From contig NZ_FOSV01000006.1 in the NCBI RefSeq assembly GCF_900114375.1, forward strand, positions 180,532 through 244,531: DNA of 64,000 nucleotides, written 5' to 3'. The notes under the pieces are model-generated. The model searched no databases and was not told the DNA's origin. It saw only the letters and a list, made by a program, of their open reading frames with translations. Position 1 is the stretch's first letter. Each line of letters begins with the position of its first letter. This document shows, piece after piece, positions 55,041-63,715 of this stretch. The translations under genes and the position numbers were made by a program. The stretch is from Methylorubrum salsuginis. Lineage in GTDB: Bacteria > Pseudomonadota > Alphaproteobacteria > Rhizobiales > Beijerinckiaceae.

Positions 55041-56060
55041 TGCGGCCCTTACCTCCTTGTCGAGCAGGTCGGCGTAGTGGACGGCCGCCACGTCGGGATG
55101 CGAGCGCAGGCGGCCCTTGAGGTAGTTGCGGCCGACCTCGCGGAAGAGCGGGTTGTCCGGGTCGCTGGCCGCTCCTCCGGCCTGGGCGGCCAGCGCGGGC
55201 GGCAGGTCGAGGAGCGGCACGGTGGCGTCGTGGCGGGCGCCGAGGAAGAAGGCGACCGAGAGCCGGTCGCGCCCTGCCCGCGGCGTCACCACCCGGTGGA
55301 TCGTGGCGCGCAGATAGCCGTTCGAGGCGAGTTCGAGCAGTTCGCCGACATTGACCACGAAGGCGCCCGGCACCGGGCTCGCCGCGATCCAGCCCCCGGC
55401 ATCGTCGGTCACTTCGAGGCCGCCCTCGTCGTCCTGCACGAGGAGCGTGAGGAAGCCGCTGTCCTTGTGCGCGCCGACGCCCTGGTCGTCGGGCGTCGCC
55501 TCGCGGCCGGGATAGCGGATGATCTTGATGTGCTGGTTGGGCGCGCCTGCATAGATCGGCGCGAAGGCGTCGGCCGGCTGGCCGAGAGCGAGGGCGAAGG
55601 CTTCGAGCAGGCGGATGCCGACTCCCGTCACCGCCTCCTGCCACGCCAGCAGTTCGGGCCGCAGTTCCGGCAGCGCCGTGGGCCAGAGGTTCGGGCCCTG
55701 CAGCCGGGTCCAGGCCGGGGCGCCGGGCGCGCGCGGCAGCGCGGGCCGCTCGGCGCCGATGTCGAACTGTTCGCGCCAATCGGCCCGGCCGCGGGTGATC
55801 TCGGCGCCGGCCTCGGTGTAGCCGCGGAAATGCGGTGACTTCACCATCGCCACCGCCCGCTTCTCCGCCGCCGGCAGGGCGAAGAAGCGCCGCGCGAGAG
55901 CCTGCACGTCCGCGATCCGCGCGTCCGGGATGCCGTGGCCGACGAGGTAGAAGAAGCCGATCTCGCGGGCCGCACGGCGCAGTTCTTCGAGGAAGGTTCG
56001 TCTCTCCGTCTCGCCCACATCGAGGCGGGCGAGGTCGAGGATCGGGAGGGAGGCCGGCAT
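55038..56060 (-). CDS. 2-oxoglutarate/Fe(II) oxygenase, isopenicillin N synthase-like
   Basis: 340 residues. The N-terminal DIOX_N part (ARLDVGETERRTFLEELRRA, REIGFFYLVGHGIPDARIAD) is followed by the 2OG-FeII domain: GAHKDSGFLTLLVQD with the His-x-Asp, ATIHRVVTPRAG with the distal His, and RDRLSVAFFLGA with the 2OG-binding Arg-x-Ser. The double-stranded beta-helix enzyme would couple O2 and 2-oxoglutarate to oxidation of a small molecule; the family includes gibberellin oxidases, ethylene-forming enzyme and antibiotic synthases. ATG 56060 lies one base after the metY stop, so translation is coupled. The stop codon is inside repeat copy 3. The substrate is unknown. Confidence 0.85.
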   Translation of the reverse strand: MPASLPILDLARLDVGETERRTFLEELRRAAREIGFFYLVGHGIPDARIADVQALARRFFALPAAEKRAVAMVKSPHFRGYTEAGAEITRGRADWREQFDIGAERPALPRAPGAPAWTRLQGPNLWPTALPELRPELLAWQEAVTGVGIRLLEAFALALGQPADAFAPIYAGAPNQHIKIIRYPGREATPDDQGVGAHKDSGFLTLLVQDDEGGLEVTDDAGGWIAASPVPGAFVVNVGELLELASNGYLRATIHRVVTPRAGRDRLSVAFFLGARHDATVPLLDLPPALAAQAGGAASDPDNPLFREVGRNYLKGRLRSHPDVAAVHYADLLDKEVRAA

Positions 56061-56061
56061 C

Positions 56062-57384
56062 TCAGGCCGCCCGCGCCAGGGATCCGGCGGCGGAAAGCGC
56101 CTGATCGAGGTCGGCCAGGATGTCGTCGATGTGCTCCAGCCCGACCGCGAGACGGACATAGCCGTCGGTGACGCCGGTGGCGCGCTGCTCCTCTGGCGTC
56201 AGCTGCGAATGCGTGGTCGTGGCCGGATGGATCGCGAGGCTGCGGGCATCGCCGATATTGGCGACGTGGTAGAATAGCTTCAGCGCATCGATGAAGCGGC
56301 GCCCGGCGGCGCGGCCCGCCGCCAGCTCGAACCCGACGAGGCCGCCATAGCCGCCCTTCAGGGTGCGGTCGGCCCGCTCTTTTGCGGCGCCGGTCTGGAC
56401 CGACGGGTGGATCACCCGCGCGACCTCAGGGCGCTGCCCAAGCCAGTCGGCGACGCTTTGCGCGTTGCGGCTGTGGCGCTCGATGCGCAGGGGCAGCGTC
56501 TCGATGCCCTGCAGCGTCAGGAAGGCGTTGAGCGGCGAGACCGCGGGGCCGAGGTCGCGCAGCAGCCGCACGCGGGCCCGGAGCGCGTAGGCGATCGGGC
56601 CGATGGCTTGCGCCGCCTCGGTCCAGACCGCGCCGTGATAGCTGTCGTCGGGCGTGTTCAGCGCCGGCTGGCGGTCCGGATGGGCCGCCCAATCGAAGCG
56701 CCCGCCATCGACGATCGCCCCGCCGATGGCGATGCCGTGGCCGCCGAGATACTTCGTCGTCGAGTAGACGACGACCGCCGCGCCGTGGTCGAGGGGCCGC
56801 GCCAGCAGAGGGGCTGCGGTGTTGTCGACGATGAGCGGGATGCCGAGCGGCCGGCCGATCGCCGCGACTTCCGCGATGGGGAACACGGTGAGCTTCGGGT
56901 TCGGCAGGGTCTCGGCGTAGTAGGCCCGCGTCCGCCCGTCGGTCGCGCGGGAGAAATTGTGCGGGTCGGTCGGGTCGACGAAGCGGACCTCGATGCCCTG
57001 CTCCCGCAAGGTGTGGGCGAACAGGTTCCACGTGCCGCCGTAGAGGTCGGTCGAGGAGACGATGTTGTCGCCGGTCCGCGCGAGGTTCTGCACGGCGAGC
57101 GCCGAGGCGGCCTGCCCCGAGGCGAGGGCGAGGGCCGCGGCGGCGCCTTCGAGCGCGGCGAGGCGCCGCTCCAGCACATCGACGGTCGGGTTGGTGACGC
57201 GGGTGTAGATGTTGCCGAGTTCCTGCAGCGCGAACAGGCTCTCGGCATGGTCGGTGTCGCGGAACTGGTAGGAGGTGGTCTGGTGGATCGGCACCGCGAC
57301 CGACCCGGTCTGCGGATCGGCCCGCCAGCCGGCATGCAGCGCGAGCGTCTCGGCATGGATCGAGGTGGGGGTCTGACTCGACAT
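56062..57384 (-). CDS. metY: O-acetylhomoserine sulfhydrylase (aminocarboxypropyltransferase)
   Basis: 440 residues, Cys/Met-metabolism PLP family. ETLALHAGWRADPQTGSVAV and the QTTSYQFRDTDHAESLFALQ block are MetY-like, IYTRVTNPTVDVLERRLAAL contacts PLP, ASGQAASALAV follows, and the Schiff-base Lys211 sits in YSTTKYLGGHG with Asp187 in VDNTAAP. It forms homocysteine from O-acetylhomoserine and sulphide. ATG 57384 has AAGGGAG about 9 nt upstream; the frame goes back to 57411. An upstream direct repeat may be its control site. No SAM riboswitch is evident. Confidence 0.93.
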   Translation of the reverse strand: MSSQTPTSIHAETLALHAGWRADPQTGSVAVPIHQTTSYQFRDTDHAESLFALQELGNIYTRVTNPTVDVLERRLAALEGAAAALALASGQAASALAVQNLARTGDNIVSSTDLYGGTWNLFAHTLREQGIEVRFVDPTDPHNFSRATDGRTRAYYAETLPNPKLTVFPIAEVAAIGRPLGIPLIVDNTAAPLLARPLDHGAAVVVYSTTKYLGGHGIAIGGAIVDGGRFDWAAHPDRQPALNTPDDSYHGAVWTEAAQAIGPIAYALRARVRLLRDLGPAVSPLNAFLTLQGIETLPLRIERHSRNAQSVADWLGQRPEVARVIHPSVQTGAAKERADRTLKGGYGGLVGFELAAGRAAGRRFIDALKLFYHVANIGDARSLAIHPATTTHSQLTPEEQRATGVTDGYVRLAVGLEHIDDILADLDQALSAAGSLARAA

Positions 57385-57468
57385 CGGCGGCTCCCTTGGC
57401 ACGAGGCTCAAGAGGAGCAGCCGGTCTGTATTGGTGTCAACGAAAGCCGTTTTCTTTGTTTTTCGGGG

Positions 57469-57503
57469 TTGGGTGATTTTCTTCGCAGGTTTTGGGTGAT
57501 TTT
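57469..57503. promoter_or_regulatory. Perfect 12-bp direct repeat upstream of metY
   Basis: TTGGGTGATTTT at 57469-57480 and again at 57492-57503, repeating every 23 bp (about two helical turns), 85-120 bp upstream of the metY start in an AT-rich stretch. Direct repeats spaced this way are typical activator or repressor sites. Confidence 0.5.
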
Positions 57504-57542
57504 ATTGGATTGTTGTTGTGCGCGGCCCCGCGGCCTCGGATC

Positions 57543-57573
57543 GCCTCCGACCTGACGCCGTCAGGTCGGAGGC
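57543..57573. terminator. Perfect hairpin between the chemoreceptor and metY
   Basis: GCCTCCGACCTGAC (57543-57556) and GTCAGGTCGGAGGC (57560-57573), 3-nt loop, 45 bp after the chemoreceptor stop. No T tract. Probably the 3' end of that gene. Confidence 0.65.
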
Positions 57574-57617
57574 GGCTCTCGTCGGGGATCGAATTCCGGC
57601 GCGGGTGCCGGCTTCGC

Positions 57618-59291
57618 TCAGGCGGCGCGGACGGTGGCGAGGAAGCGCTGGACCTCGGCGCCGAGATGCTCGGATTGCCGCGACAGCTCGGAGGCCGCCG
57701 CCAGGACCTGGCTCGCGGCCGCCCCGGTCTCCTCCGAGGCCTGCGCCACCCCGGCGATGTTGCCGGTGACCGCGTGGGTGCCGGCCGAGGCCTGCGCCAC
57801 GTTGCGCACGATCTCCTGCGTCGCCGCCCCCTGCTGCTCCACCGCCGCCGCGATCGAGGCGGCCACGTCGTCGATCTCGCGGATCCGCCCGGTGATCCCG
57901 CCGATCGCCGTCACCGCCTGCCCGGTCACGCCCTGGATCTGGCCGATCTGCTGGCTGATCTCCTCGGTCGCCTTGGCGGTCTGCTCGGCCAGGCTCTTCA
58001 CCTCGGCCGCCACCACCGCGAAGCCCCGGCCCGCTTCGCCCGCCCGGGCCGCCTCGATCGTGGCGTTGAGCGCCAGGAGGTTGGTCTGGCTGGCGATGCC
58101 CGAGATCATCCCGACCATCTCGCCGATGCGGGCCGAACTCTGGCTCAGCGCCTGGACCAGGGTGGCGGTCTGGTCGGCCTCGCCCACGGCGGCCTGCGCC
58201 AGCTGGGCCGAGCCGGTCACCTGCCGGCCGATCTCCTGGACGGAGGCGCCGAGCTCCTCGGCCGCCGCCGCGACCGTGTTGACGTTGGTGGCGGCCTCCT
58301 CGGCCGCCGCCGCCACGGTGCCGGACTGGCTGGCGGTCTGCTGGGCGGTTGCGGTCATCTGCTGGGCGGTGGCCTGCAGCTCGGTCGCGGAAGACGAGAC
58401 CATGCCGACGATGCCGCCCACCGCCTGCTCGAAGCGATCCGCCATGTCGCGCATGCCGGCCTTGCGCTGCGCCTCGGCCGAGGCGCGGGCGAGCGCGGTC
58501 TCCGCCTCGAGCGCGCGGGTACGGATGAGGTTGTCCTTGAACACCTGCACCGAGGCCGCCATGCTGCCGATCTCGTCGCCGCGCCCGAGGCCGGGCACCG
58601 CCTCGGCCGTGTCGCCGTCGGCCAGCCGCCGCATCATCTGCGTGATGGCGCCGAGGGGGGCCAGGACACCGCGCAGGACGGTGTACAGCGCGAGGCCGGC
58701 GGCCAGCGCGCCGACGAGCAGAATGGCGATCCGCAGGACTTTGATCGTCGCCGAGAGGGCGGTGAACTCGCCGTAGATGGTCCGGCTTTCCTCGATCTGC
58801 AGATCGATCAGGGCCTGGACGGCGGCGCTGACGGGATCGATGGTCTGGTAGAGCCGGTTGCGCACGAAGCTTGCCAGCTGAGTCTTGTCGCCCCCGGCCA
58901 GGATGCCGGACAGTTCCTTCACGGCGGCATCGGCGGCCACCATGGCTTTCTGGGTGTCGGCGACGAGGCGCTTTTCCGCTTCCGTCAACTCGGTCTTCAG
59001 ATAGGACGCCCAGATCGTCCCGATCCGGTCTTGTGCATCGGCGATGAGCGGCGCACCCTCGGCCCACGCAATGTTGCCGTTGTTGATCTTGTGCGAGGTG
59101 TCGACGATGTTGACAGCGTATTTATCGGCAACAATCTTCAGCTCGCGCAGGGGGACGATACGATCGCTGTAGAGACTTTCGATACTTTGGTTCGCCTTAA
59201 TGGTAGAAAACATTCCAAGTGCTATGTTGAGGCACAGCACTGCAATGAGAGTGACGACAGAAGCTGTCAGTCGAAAGCGAATTGATTTCAT
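57618..59291 (-). CDS. Methyl-accepting chemotaxis protein
   Basis: 557 residues. Membrane helix 1 at ~7-28 ([20 protein letters not shown]), a periplasmic four-helix-bundle sensor of ~155 residues, helix 2 at ~187-207, a HAMP domain ([20 protein letters not shown]) and the cytoplasmic signalling domain. The hairpin tip is [20 protein letters not shown] followed by [25 protein letters not shown] precedes ATG 59291, and an AT-rich stretch upstream (59330-59350) probably holds the promoter. It is unlinked to che genes here. The ligand is unknown. Confidence 0.95.
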   Translation of the reverse strand: MKSIRFRLTASVVTLIAVLCLNIALGMFSTIKANQSIESLYSDRIVPLRELKIVADKYAVNIVDTSHKINNGNIAWAEGAPLIADAQDRIGTIWASYLKTELTEAEKRLVADTQKAMVAADAAVKELSGILAGGDKTQLASFVRNRLYQTIDPVSAAVQALIDLQIEESRTIYGEFTALSATIKVLRIAILLVGALAAGLALYTVLRGVLAPLGAITQMMRRLADGDTAEAVPGLGRGDEIGSMAASVQVFKDNLIRTRALEAETALARASAEAQRKAGMRDMADRFEQAVGGIVGMVSSSATELQATAQQMTATAQQTASQSGTVAAAAEEAATNVNTVAAAAEELGASVQEIGRQVTGSAQLAQAAVGEADQTATLVQALSQSSARIGEMVGMISGIASQTNLLALNATIEAARAGEAGRGFAVVAAEVKSLAEQTAKATEEISQQIGQIQGVTGQAVTAIGGITGRIREIDDVAASIAAAVEQQGAATQEIVRNVAQASAGTHAVTGNIAGVAQASEETGAAASQVLAAASELSRQSEHLGAEVQRFLATVRAA

Positions 59292-59651
59292 GCGGCTAGT
59301 CCCCGTGCAGTGCGGGAAAAAGTGGCATATGATAATTTAATTTTTGCTAACGCGTCTTCGATGACTGGTTGGCCGTGCGGCGAGGTGCAGTCAATAGATG
59401 CGGTGGCGAGCGGATGTCGCCGAGCGTCCGTCACGGGCGGAAGAGCGACATGCGTTCCCCTATCCGCGTCGAACGGGCTCCCTGAGCGGCCTGAAAGAAA
59501 CGGCCGGCTGTCGGGCCGGACCGGATGGGCCGCGGCGCCGATCGAGCCGCGCGGCGCGGCTCCCGTGGTCCGACCTCCCCCGAAAAGCGGCACGCCCCGA
59601 CCGTGAGGTCGGGGCGTGCGTCAGGCTCGGGTCTCGACCCGGATCGTCCGG
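59292..59651. other. Intergenic region between the chemoreceptor and the copper oxidase
   Basis: No gene supported. Close to the chemoreceptor start is an AT-rich patch around 59325-59350 (CATATGATAATTTAATTTTT) suited to a promoter. The other end holds the terminator of the copper oxidase gene (59582-59619). Confidence 0.5.
59582..59619 (-). terminator. Rho-independent terminator of the copper oxidase gene
   Basis: GCACGCCCCGACC (59590-59602) and GGTCGGGGCGTGC (59607-59619) with a 4-nt loop. On the minus strand it is followed by CGCTTTTCG with a short T run. It lies 32 bp beyond the oxidase stop. Confidence 0.8.
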
Positions 59652-62645
59652 TTACCAGCGGAAGACGTTCCGGTTCTGGTCGATCATGATCGCCCGCTGG
59701 GCGTTCGGGATCGTCACGTCGGCGGCCTTGACGGTGCCGCCGAACTGCGTCCAGGCCTCGGTCGCGTTGTCGCCGACCTTGCGCCACAGCGTGCCGTTGG
59801 TGGCGTTGATCACCATCACGCTGCCGTCGGGCGAGGCGGCGATGTCGGCGACGTCCCCGCCCACGCGAACCCAGTTCCCGTTCCGGTCGCCGCGGTACGC
59901 GTTCCTGTCGGTGCCGACATGCCAGAGGCTGTTGGCGTTCATCACCGCGACACGGTTCGCCTGTCCGGGCAGACGGGTCCAGCCGTTCGAGTTGTCGTTG
60001 GCCTGCTTCAGCCACAGCTCGCCGTTGCCGTTGGCGATCAGCACCGTGCCGTCCGACGACGCGCTGATCGAGCGGGCGTTGACGCCGACCTGGGTCCAGT
60101 TCTGGCCGTTGTAGCGGTAGACGTTGTTGTCGGTGCCGATGCCGTACATCGTGGTCGCATCGATCACCGCGATGTCGTTCAGCAGGGTGCCGGGCATCTG
60201 GGTCCAGTTGCCGTCGCCGGTCGAGCGCCAGACCGTCTTGTTGTCGGCGTTGTTGGTCACGACGGTGCCGTCGGAGCCGATCGACACCCGCCCCGAGGGG
60301 CCGCCGATCTGGTTCCATTGGCCGTTGGAAGCCGGCAGGCCGCCGCCGGCCGACCCGCCACCCGTCGATCCGCCGCCGGCGAGCGGCGGAGCCGCGCAGA
60401 ACGAGGCGTCCTGCTTGAACAAGTCCGATCCGTCGAACTTGGCGAGGTAGAACGAGTAGTTCTGGTGGCGCACGTAGTATCCGGGCCAGTTGACGGCCTC
60501 GTAGGAGGCGCAGGCCCCGGTGTTGCAGCCACAGGTGCCGGCGAGCGCCGTCCGCTGGGTGAAGGTCGCGTCCTGTTTGAAGAGGTCGCCGCCGTCGTTG
60601 TTCTGCTGGAGTACTCCGAAATTCTGGTGGCGCAGGTACTGGTTCGCGGAGGTGCTCGACTGGAACGATAGGCCGGTGCCGGCGAGACCGGCGACCAGCC
60701 GGAACGTCGATTGCTGACGGTCGCCATCGTTGGCGGGCGTCACGAGGCGTGCGACGCCGTTGACGTTGGTCAGATACGAGTTCGTGAAGTTGCTGGCCTG
60801 CAGGCTGACCGCCGTGCCGGTGCCCGTTCCGCCGCCGGTGCTCGTTCCACTGCCGGTTCCGCTGCCGGTGCCGGTGCCGCCCGTCCCGCCATCCGCGGTG
60901 CCGCCCGTTCCGCCCCCGGTGCCCCCGCCCGCCGTGGCGACGGTGGGCGCCGCGGATTGCGGGGGGGCGGCGACGTTGCCGACCGCCACGATCACGCCCG
61001 GTGAGGGCACGCCCTTCTGGTCGATCGCGACGAGCTGGTAATAGCCGGGCGGGGCGAGGGCGCCGGAGGCCGGCGGCTGGAGCGTCACCGTCTGGTCGGC
61101 CTGGGTGAAGGTCAGCGGGATGCGCCGCTGCGTCGCGTTGAAGCTGTGGGTGACCGAGCTGAGGCCGATCAGCACCACCTGCGCCACGCCGTTCTGCGAG
61201 GCGAACTCGAACTGCATCGTCTGGCCGTAGGCGAGCTTGGTGGTGGTGAGGCTGACGATCTGCGGCCGGGGAGCGAGCGCGGCCTTCCCGTTCACGCTGG
61301 TGAACAGATAGGGCGGATAGAAGAGCTCCGCGTTCTGGTTGGCGACCGGGCCGGGCGCGCCGCCGCCCGCGACCATCAGGGCGCCGTTCTGCATTAGGAT
61401 CGCGCTCGAATGGTAGCCGCGATAGACCGCGTTCGACGCGCCCGGCGACCAGCGGCCGGTGGTCGGATCCCAGAATTCGCTGGCCAGCACCACGTCGCCG
61501 TCGCCGCGGTCGTTGTAGCGGCTGCCGCCGGTGACGGCGACGAGGCCGGTCGGCAACACGGTGGCGTTGGCCCAGCCGCGACCGTTGTTCATGAAGGCGG
61601 TGTCGTTCACCGCGGGCGCGTTGCCGTTGATGTCGATCACCGTCGCGCGGCTGCTCGAACGGAAACCCTCGCCGTTGGAATAGGCGTTGCCGCCGACCTG
61701 GAGGATCTTGCCCGGCGCGAACATCACCGCGGTCGAGGCGGGGCCGACATTGGGGGCGTCCGCCGCGTTGCCGACGTCCTTCTGCCCCTGCAGGAAGGCT
61801 TGCGAGGTCACCGAGCCGTTAGACGTCGGGTCGAGGTACCACATCCGCTCGGAGGAGAGGCCGAACACCTTGCCGTTCGGCGCGACCCAGGCGCGGGGAT
61901 ACCAGAACCGGTTGAAATCGGGGCCGAACGCCTCGCGGCTCTTGGCGCCGAACAGGCTGCGCCAGTTCTGGCCATCGTAGATCTCCGGCGTCATGCCGGT
62001 CATCAGGCCCTTGTCGATGCTGCCCTGGGGATCGGCCCAGCCGCCCTGATAGGGGTAGGAGCCGCCCATGATGAGCTGCTGGCCGTTGGGCAGGGTCAGC
62101 ATGGTGGAATAGTAGCGGTCGTTGGCAAGCTGCGCCCCGATGGCCGAGATGCCGTTGGCGGCCGTGTTCACGACGACGCTGCCCTTGTCGGTGCCGTTGT
62201 CGAAGATGCCGCCGGACACGAGCAGCGAGCCATCGGCCTGGAAGGCTTGCGCCGCGCAGAAGCTGTTGATCTTGGCGATGCCCTGCAGGGTGACGTGGCT
62301 GTTGTCGCCCAGGCCCGCATAGGGGTTCCACACATCGAAGGTCCGACCGTCCTGGGTGCCGGGATTGCCGCCGGGCGTGCCGAACGAGACCACCTTGCCC
62401 GACGGCAGGAGGCTCATGTGGATCGCGTTCATCGGCCAGCCGGTCACGCCCGACCACATGCCGACGGTGGGCGCCGCGTCGGGAATCGCGAGGTTGGCCA
62501 TCAGCGGATCCTGGACCGGGTTGACCACGATCCCGAACTTGGCCGCCTGCGCCGGGCTCAGGAAGCCCGTGGCCAGCATCGTGGCCGAGAGCAGGGCGGT
62601 CCGGCGGGCGCGGGCCCGGCCGGAGGCCGCGTCGCGTCGCATCAT
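59652..62645 (-). CDS. Secreted galactose/glyoxal oxidase-like copper-radical enzyme with AbfB and tectonin-like domains
   Basis: 997 residues from ATG 62645 with GGAG upstream. A signal peptide ends near residue 34 (LSPAQA). The Kelch propeller carries the copper-radical residues of galactose oxidase: Cys130 (NSFCAAQAF; the Tyr-Cys partner), Tyr179 (DRYYSTML), Tyr411 and His412 (YRGYHSSAIL) and His500 (SVTHSFNATQRRIPL), with the DUF1929-like domain to about 560. A Gly/Thr-rich linker (570-612) leads to an AbfB (CBM42-like) beta-trefoil (about 617-752, two YLRHQNF/YVRHQNY repeats and Cys705/707/712). After a second linker come tectonin-like propeller repeats (775-997; GNWTQMPGTL, QNWTQVGVNA, NGWTRLPGQA). 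A secreted enzyme oxidising alcohols or aldehydes to H2O2-releasing products, targeted to a glycan surface, is the inferred role. Confidence 0.9.
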   Translation of the reverse strand: MMRRDAASGRARARRTALLSATMLATGFLSPAQAAKFGIVVNPVQDPLMANLAIPDAAPTVGMWSGVTGWPMNAIHMSLLPSGKVVSFGTPGGNPGTQDGRTFDVWNPYAGLGDNSHVTLQGIAKINSFCAAQAFQADGSLLVSGGIFDNGTDKGSVVVNTAANGISAIGAQLANDRYYSTMLTLPNGQQLIMGGSYPYQGGWADPQGSIDKGLMTGMTPEIYDGQNWRSLFGAKSREAFGPDFNRFWYPRAWVAPNGKVFGLSSERMWYLDPTSNGSVTSQAFLQGQKDVGNAADAPNVGPASTAVMFAPGKILQVGGNAYSNGEGFRSSSRATVIDINGNAPAVNDTAFMNNGRGWANATVLPTGLVAVTGGSRYNDRGDGDVVLASEFWDPTTGRWSPGASNAVYRGYHSSAILMQNGALMVAGGGAPGPVANQNAELFYPPYLFTSVNGKAALAPRPQIVSLTTTKLAYGQTMQFEFASQNGVAQVVLIGLSSVTHSFNATQRRIPLTFTQADQTVTLQPPASGALAPPGYYQLVAIDQKGVPSPGVIVAVGNVAAPPQSAAPTVATAGGGTGGGTGGTADGGTGGTGTGSGTGSGTSTGGGTGTGTAVSLQASNFTNSYLTNVNGVARLVTPANDGDRQQSTFRLVAGLAGTGLSFQSSTSANQYLRHQNFGVLQQNNDGGDLFKQDATFTQRTALAGTCGCNTGACASYEAVNWPGYYVRHQNYSFYLAKFDGSDLFKQDASFCAAPPLAGGGSTGGGSAGGGLPASNGQWNQIGGPSGRVSIGSDGTVVTNNADNKTVWRSTGDGNWTQMPGTLLNDIAVIDATTMYGIGTDNNVYRYNGQNWTQVGVNARSISASSDGTVLIANGNGELWLKQANDNSNGWTRLPGQANRVAVMNANSLWHVGTDRNAYRGDRNGNWVRVGGDVADIAASPDGSVMVINATNGTLWRKVGDNATEAWTQFGGTVKAADVTIPNAQRAIMIDQNRNVFRW

Positions 62646-62733
62646 GTCGTCACTCCGTTCAGTCGATCGGGAAAAGGGTCGGACGGGGAGGCGGAGCGCC
62701 GCTCGTCGCGGGAATAGGTCGCGAAACCGGCGC

Positions 62734-63402
62734 TCAGGGCTGAGGGCCCGATGCCGTCCGGCCGGCGGTCGGGGCCGCGCCGCGCGGGGGCCGCCCGACC
62801 CCGTCCTCGAAGGTTTCGAGGACGGTGAGGTCGGCCAGCAGCCGGGGAGCATCGAGCGGGTCGCTGCCATAAGTCATGGCGAGCTCGCCGCGCCGGTCGA
62901 ACAGAAGCAGGGTCGGGGGCGGCTCGGGCAGCAGGCGTTCGGGATAGTGCAGCCGGGCCATGACCGCCGCGTTGGCGGGGGCGTCGGTGCCGAGGAAGCG
63001 CAGGGGGGTCGTCGGCCCGACCAGCCCGTCGGCGAGGGCCCGCAGGCGCCCCGCGTCGTCGCGGGCCGGATCGGTGCCGAGCGCCACGAAGCGCACCCGC
63101 TCGCGCAGGCGCTCGGGCAGGGCGCGGGCGAGCTTGTCGAGTTCGAGGGTGCGGACGGCGCAGACGACGGTGCATTCGCCGTTCACGAACGACACGATCA
63201 CGAGCCGGTCATGCAGCGTCTCGGCGGTGATGCGCGCCCCGTGCTGGTCGAGGCGCGGCGGAGAGGCCGCCAGGGGCTGGAGCAGGCCGGCCAGATCACT
63301 CGGCCGGACCGCCTGTTCCGGCGCGGCGGCCTTCGGTCCCGTCGTCGCCAGGACGAGGAGGCCGAATGTTGCCGCGAAGGCTTGACTGACGATCGAAGGC
63401 AT
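62734..63402 (-). CDS. Sco1/SenC-like periplasmic thioredoxin-fold protein (copper handling)
   Basis: 222 residues. A signal peptide MPSIVSQAFAATFGLLVLAT precedes a thioredoxin-like domain. The Sco-type Cys pair is Cys77 and Cys81 (GECTVVCAVRT, CxxxC) and the distal copper His is probably His152 (MARLHYPERLL). GTDPARDD near 110 and LFDRRGELAMTYGSDP are further Sco-like features. Sco proteins deliver copper to secreted or membrane oxidases. It lies 88 bp upstream of the copper-radical oxidase on the same strand, so it probably metallates that enzyme. ATG 63402 is used; the longer frame adds 70 residues that break the signal peptide. Confidence 0.8.
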   Translation of the reverse strand: MPSIVSQAFAATFGLLVLATTGPKAAAPEQAVRPSDLAGLLQPLAASPPRLDQHGARITAETLHDRLVIVSFVNGECTVVCAVRTLELDKLARALPERLRERVRFVALGTDPARDDAGRLRALADGLVGPTTPLRFLGTDAPANAAVMARLHYPERLLPEPPPTLLLFDRRGELAMTYGSDPLDAPRLLADLTVLETFEDGVGRPPRGAAPTAGRTASGPQP

Positions 63403-63715
63403 TGCGCGGGGCGTCGAAGTCTTGTCGAGTGAAAGTGGTGTGATCCTCGGCGATAGGCGTTGATAAAAGGTGTGGCCGGTTTGCGAAGGATGGTTTTGAC
63501 GGCGATAACCTGAACGGAATGTTGTTTTGGCCCCGATCTGCCCGAGAAGTCCGGCGAAGACGGCTTCCAGACCCTTGCCGGGAGACGCGGGTGCCCCGGC
63601 TCGATTCGACACGGCCGGGCCCCGGCGCAGCGGGCGGGATCGCTGATATACCGCGACTTCGGAAGGAATCCGTTTTTAGGTTTTCGCGCGCGGGTTTTGC
63701 GTGATCCCTTCAGGA
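63403..63715. other. Intergenic region upstream of the Sco-like gene
   Basis: 313 bp with no supported gene; it must contain the Sco/copper-oxidase promoter on one side and the left end of the IS630-type element on the other. I could not fix the IS terminal repeat by eye. Confidence 0.4.

Noticed and set aside
57412..57440. TTGACA box on the minus strand upstream of metY as a sigma-70 promoter
   Set aside because: No acceptable -10 hexamer lies 16-18 bp downstream on that strand (the position reads CTCCTC).
57385..57470. SAM riboswitch (SAM-II type) in the metY leader
   Set aside because: I looked for the pseudoknot-type consensus with conserved loops and did not find it; the leader is better explained by a DNA-level site. 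A covariance-model search would settle it.
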